A stretch of DNA of 9,713 nt from NCBI GenBank assembly GCA_030590765.1, contig JAUVCP010000055.1, positions 1 through 9,713 of the forward strand, given 5' to 3'. A model generated the notes under the pieces. It worked only from the letters and a program-made list of their open reading frames with translations. It had not been told where the DNA came from and did not search any database. This document shows positions 7,153 to 9,713 of this stretch, piece after piece. How positions within the stretch are numbered: the stretch's first letter is position 1; every line of letters begins with the position of its first letter. The stretch comes from Flavobacteriaceae bacterium (lineage in GTDB: Bacteria; Bacteroidota; Bacteroidia; Flavobacteriales; Flavobacteriaceae). Both the position numbers and the translations under genes were made by a program.

Positions 7153-7695
7153 TTAAACTTGATCTTTTTTCAGTCTTTTATAAATTAGAATCGCTCCTCC
7201 AATTAAAACATACACAATCGCTATAATCAATAATCCAAATTTTATAACAGCTGCATAATATGCAATCAAACTCCATTTGATCTGCATATCACCTAACAAT
7301 AATTTAATCAAAGCTATATTTTCAATAACATCAAAAAAAGCAGCTAAAAAAGGGATTCCAAGAAACATCCTTTCCAAACTTTTTTTATTTCTATTCAAAA
7401 ACAAATATTTATTAATTTTCAAGATCAGAAAAAAAATAAATAAAGCATAAATAATCAGAAAAAGAAAATCAAATCCCATACTCAAACCTGCTGCCGTTTT
7501 TGCAGTAGTATCCCATGCAAGGATCATTTCATTCGCCATATAGCTTTCTTTTGCCAATTCAAAAGAAACTATTCCATTGGGTGATCTTTCGGTAATCAAA
7601 AAACTATCGAAATATCGCATCACTGCAATTGAGATCAATAGCAAAACTAGAAGTATTCTGAACAAACGATTGCTGTATTTCTCTTTTTTAAACAT
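7153..7695 (-). CDS. Uncharacterised four-helix membrane protein
   Basis: I do not recognise a named function. From the ATG at 7695 the product is 180 residues. The same frame extends to 7800, but that would overlap the divergent hydrolase gene and its promoter region, and the extra sequence looks non-coding. Four hydrophobic segments are visible, at about 11-27, 68-93, 111-134 and 142-171. The charged stretches MFKKEKYSNR, the Lys/Arg-rich loop 94-109 and the tail YKRLKKDQV all lie on one side, so both ends are predicted to be cytoplasmic. The first loop (about 31-67) would be outside. Helix 3 contains FFDVIENIALI, with Asp122, Glu125 and Asn126 buried in a hydrophobic run. I have a loose memory of a similar D-x-x-E-N motif in other uncharacterised Bacteroidota membrane proteins. 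There is no signal of a catalytic or transport family. Confidence 0.75.
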   Translation of the reverse strand: MFKKEKYSNRLFRILLVLLLISIAVMRYFDSFLITERSPNGIVSFELAKESYMANEMILAWDTTAKTAAGLSMGFDFLFLIIYALFIFFLILKINKYLFLNRNKKSLERMFLGIPFLAAFFDVIENIALIKLLLGDMQIKWSLIAYYAAVIKFGLLIIAIVYVLIGGAILIYKRLKKDQV

Positions 7696-7752
7696 CCTAT
7701 TAATGACCTGTTTTGATAAATATACAGTAATTTTACATCTTATAAAATTGAT
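7696..7752. promoter_or_regulatory. Divergent promoter region
   Basis: These 57 bp separate two divergent start codons and must hold both promoters unless transcription starts further away. On the minus strand TATATTTA (plus 7717-7724) misses the TAnnTTTG box by one base and is 21 bp from the membrane-protein start. On the plus strand TAATTTTA (7728-7735) is also one base off and is 17 bp from the hydrolase start. Neither has a convincing -33 element. The two boxes nearly touch, so the polymerases would compete. Confidence 0.4.
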
Positions 7753-8538
7753 ATGGCAAATTTGAAATATAAAAATATAAATCTTCATTATTCCGTTCAT
7801 GGAAATGGTTCTGCAATTGTTCTATTACATGGTTTTTTAGAGAATATCTCCATGTGGAACAATGTTTTTCCGGTATTAGCAATTAATAACAAAGTAATTT
7901 GTATTGATCTTTTGGGGCATGGCAAAACAGGTAATCTAGGCTATATCCACAGTATGGAAGATCAGGCAGAAATGGTTAAATTTGTTTTAGATCATTTAAA
8001 TGTAAATGAGTTTATTTTGATTGGTCATAGTATGGGAGGATATGTTTCTCTTGCACTTACGGAATTATTCCCGATTAATATAAAGGGAATTTGTTTGATG
8101 AATTCAACTGCCCAGCCAGATGATACAGAGAAAAGAAAAACCAGAGATCGTACCATAAAAGCAGTAAAAAAATATCCGGAAACATTTATCCAACTTGCAA
8201 TTCCTAATTTATTTTCAGAAGAAAATAAAACAGTTTTTATTCCTGAGATCAAGCTTATTACTAAAGAAGCGTTAAAAACCACACAGCAGGGTATTATTGC
8301 TTCCTTGGAAGGAATGAAGGTTAGAAAAGACAGAACGTCTGTTTTGCAAACCAAAGACTTCCCTGTATTAATGATCATTAGCAAGAAAGATCCCGCTCTG
8401 GAATATCAATCTTTAATTGATCAAACAGATAACACACCTGTTTTGATCAAAGAATTCCCTGATGGACATATGAGTCATGTGGAGAATAAAGAGGAACTCA
8501 TTAGTGTCTTAAACGAGTTTTGTGATCATATTGGATAA
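7753..8538 (+). CDS. Alpha/beta-fold hydrolase
   Basis: This 261-residue cytoplasmic protein has no signal peptide and the standard alpha/beta-hydrolase plan. The oxyanion-hole motif is LLHGFLE at 24-30, and IDLLGHGKTG lies at 51-60. The nucleophile elbow is GHSMGG at 91-96 with Ser93. The acid is probably Asp213 in SKKDPAL, and the base probably His239 in DGHMSHVENKEEL, spaced five residues before Glu244 as in many relatives. The triad is therefore complete and the enzyme should be active. Its substrate cannot be told from sequence. Esterase or lactonase-like activity is typical of the fold, and annotations such as menaquinone or biotin pathway enzymes would be over-reading. It is divergent from the membrane-protein gene, with no known link between them. 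Confidence 0.92.
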   Translation: MANLKYKNINLHYSVHGNGSAIVLLHGFLENISMWNNVFPVLAINNKVICIDLLGHGKTGNLGYIHSMEDQAEMVKFVLDHLNVNEFILIGHSMGGYVSLALTELFPINIKGICLMNSTAQPDDTEKRKTRDRTIKAVKKYPETFIQLAIPNLFSEENKTVFIPEIKLITKEALKTTQQGIIASLEGMKVRKDRTSVLQTKDFPVLMIISKKDPALEYQSLIDQTDNTPVLIKEFPDGHMSHVENKEELISVLNEFCDHIG

Positions 8539-8561
8539 AAAAATCCATAAATTCAAGTTTT

Positions 8562-8590
8562 TTTGATTTAAGAATTATTTCATAAATTTA
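8562..8590 (+). promoter_or_regulatory. Candidate promoter of the lipocalin-like gene
   Basis: TTTG at 8562-8565 and TAAATTTA at 8583-8590 are 17 bp apart. The second is one base off the TAnnTTTG consensus, and the start codon at 8613 is 22 bp further on. This is plausible but weak in such AT-rich sequence. No clear terminator for the hydrolase gene is visible upstream, so read-through is also possible. Confidence 0.35.
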
Positions 8591-8612
8591 TATCTGTTAA
8601 ATTTACATTGTT

Positions 8613-9713
8613 ATGAAATTTCAAAAATATTTTTTTATATTCTTTCTGTTTCTATTTGCTTATTCTTATGGGCAAGATTGGAAAACATATCCATATACTC
8701 CAACAGGAAGTTTAATATCTTTTTCGATTGATGAAGGCAGGCATCCAACAGAAGAAACAGAATGGTGGTATACAACTGGTCATGTTATTGGAAACACAAC
8801 TGACAATAAATACAGTTATATGTTAACTTATTTTTACAATCCTGCACTTGGGTATGATGGATTTAGAATTTTTAATGTTACAAATGATGATACAGGAGAA
8901 AACTTATTTGATACACAGCCTGTAAAATATGACGTACTTGGCACTGACTCATTAAATATAGAAGTTTCTAACTCTCCATTAAAAAATCTGGAAATCTGGA
9001 AAAACAAACTAGATTCGAATAATAAAACTATTCCTTTTGAGTATGTTTTATCTGCATCTTCCGATAATGCAGAAATTAATTTACAATATGAAACCATTAA
9101 ACGACCTCTTATTTTAGGAGGAGATGGGAAATTTGATCAGGGCTCATCAAGCTATACTTATTATTATTCTCAAACAAAAAATAATGTTATTGGCACGATT
9201 ACTTTTAAAGGAGTTACAGAGGATGTAACAGGCACATCCTGGATAGATCGTCAATATGGCTCTTATAATGGAAGAAGTAATGAAAAATATGAATGGTTTA
9301 GTATTCAGCTTTCCAATGGGATGGATATTAACCTGTGGAATTTATTTACAAGTGAACATGAAATCCCTGATAGTTTGAATTTTCGTATTCTTTCAGCTTA
9401 TATAGATGAGAATACACAATATACCACTAAAGAATTCTATTTAGAAAGGTTAGAATTTAATTTCACTACAGATATGGCAATTTGCTATTCGAAAAAATGG
9501 AGATTAACATCCAGCTTAAATAATATTGACTTGATTATTACGGTTTTGCATGATGATTCTGAAGTGCAATTACCTTTCAGATTTTATGAAGGAGCTACCT
9601 CAATTGCAGGAACTGTTAATGGAGTATCAGTAACCGGACAAGGTTTTGCGGAGCTTTTACATAGTTACGAAAAACCCGATGTCAGTTTTACACATCCTAT
9701 TGATGGTTCTTTT
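8613..9713 (+). CDS. Secreted lipocalin-like (AttH/CrtC-type) protein, 3' partial
   Basis: An ATG at 8613 opens a frame that stays open for 367 codons to the window edge, so the C-terminus is missing. A signal peptide (MKFQKYFFIFFLFLFAYSYG, cleavage near residue 20) directs export. The body carries landmarks of the AttH/CrtC lipocalin-like fold: EWWYTTGHVIG at 50-60, a SYTYYYSQT strand at 180-188, TGTSWIDRQYGSY at 206-218 with Asp212, YEWFSIQLSNGMDINLW at 226-242, and VSVTGQGFAELLHSY at 338-351. Characterised relatives include carotenoid 1,2-hydratases. Many members have no known activity and may only bind lipophilic ligands. The text after residue 353 (PDVSFTHPIDGSF) looks like the start of a further segment. 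A secreted Bacteroidota protein of this sort may end in a type IX sorting domain, but that lies outside the window. Confidence 0.85.
   Translation, partial: MKFQKYFFIFFLFLFAYSYGQDWKTYPYTPTGSLISFSIDEGRHPTEETEWWYTTGHVIGNTTDNKYSYMLTYFYNPALGYDGFRIFNVTNDDTGENLFDTQPVKYDVLGTDSLNIEVSNSPLKNLEIWKNKLDSNNKTIPFEYVLSASSDNAEINLQYETIKRPLILGGDGKFDQGSSSYTYYYSQTKNNVIGTITFKGVTEDVTGTSWIDRQYGSYNGRSNEKYEWFSIQLSNGMDINLWNLFTSEHEIPDSLNFRILSAYIDENTQYTTKEFYLERLEFNFTTDMAICYSKKWRLTSSLNNIDLIITVLHDDSEVQLPFRFYEGATSIAGTVNGVSVTGQGFAELLHSYEKPDVSFTHPIDGSF

Noticed and set aside
7696..7800. N-terminal extension of the minus-strand membrane protein to 7800
   Set aside because: It would overlap the hydrolase start and consume the whole divergent promoter region. 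The ATG at 7695 leads straight into the first charged segment and helix.
8532..8569. Short inverted repeat TGGAT/ATCCA and a T7 run after the hydrolase gene as a terminator
   Set aside because: The stem is only 5 bp, overlaps the stop codon, and is separated from the T-run by about 10 bases.

Overview
The window looks like ordinary chromosomal DNA from a member of the Bacteroidota, most likely the class Flavobacteriia or a close relative. The evidence is strong AT richness, promoters of the TAnnTTTG type, weak or absent Shine-Dalgarno sequences, and a gene order that I recognise from that group. No taxon below this level can be named from the sequence alone. I see no mobile element, CRISPR array, phage gene, RNA gene or compositional break, and no new multi-gene system.

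Positions 1-7068 hold a co-directional plus-strand block of housekeeping and envelope genes. It runs: a CBS-domain protein (5' end cut off by the window), NAD kinase (nadK), a PorG/DUF6089-type outer-membrane barrel, undecaprenyl diphosphate synthase (uppS), the outer-membrane insertase BamA, and two Skp/OmpH-like periplasmic chaperones. Together they cover the lipid carrier for wall and surface polysaccharides (UppS), chaperones that hold unfolded barrels in the periplasm (two OmpH), the machine that inserts them (BamA), and one likely client (the PorG-like protein, a type IX secretion component). A clear TATATTTG promoter precedes the PorG-like gene. A second such box sits between bamA and the first ompH, so the chaperone pair can probably be transcribed separately. 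uppS and bamA overlap, which suggests translational coupling. A perfect palindromic terminator (7101-7128) closes the block.

Positions 7153-9713 look like separate small units. A four-helix membrane protein of unknown function lies on the minus strand, converging on the terminator. It is divergent from an alpha/beta-hydrolase on the plus strand, with only 57 bp between them. Last comes a secreted lipocalin-like protein of the AttH/CrtC (carotenoid 1,2-hydratase-like) fold, which runs off the right edge of the window.

The best leads are modest. They are a possible regulatory link between the CBS protein and NAD kinase, a stem-loop in the leader of the first ompH gene, that chaperone's unusual charged tail, three DxDG motifs near the end of the PorG-like barrel, the uncharacterised membrane protein, and the truncated CrtC-like secreted protein. 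No stretch longer than about 110 bp lacks a gene.
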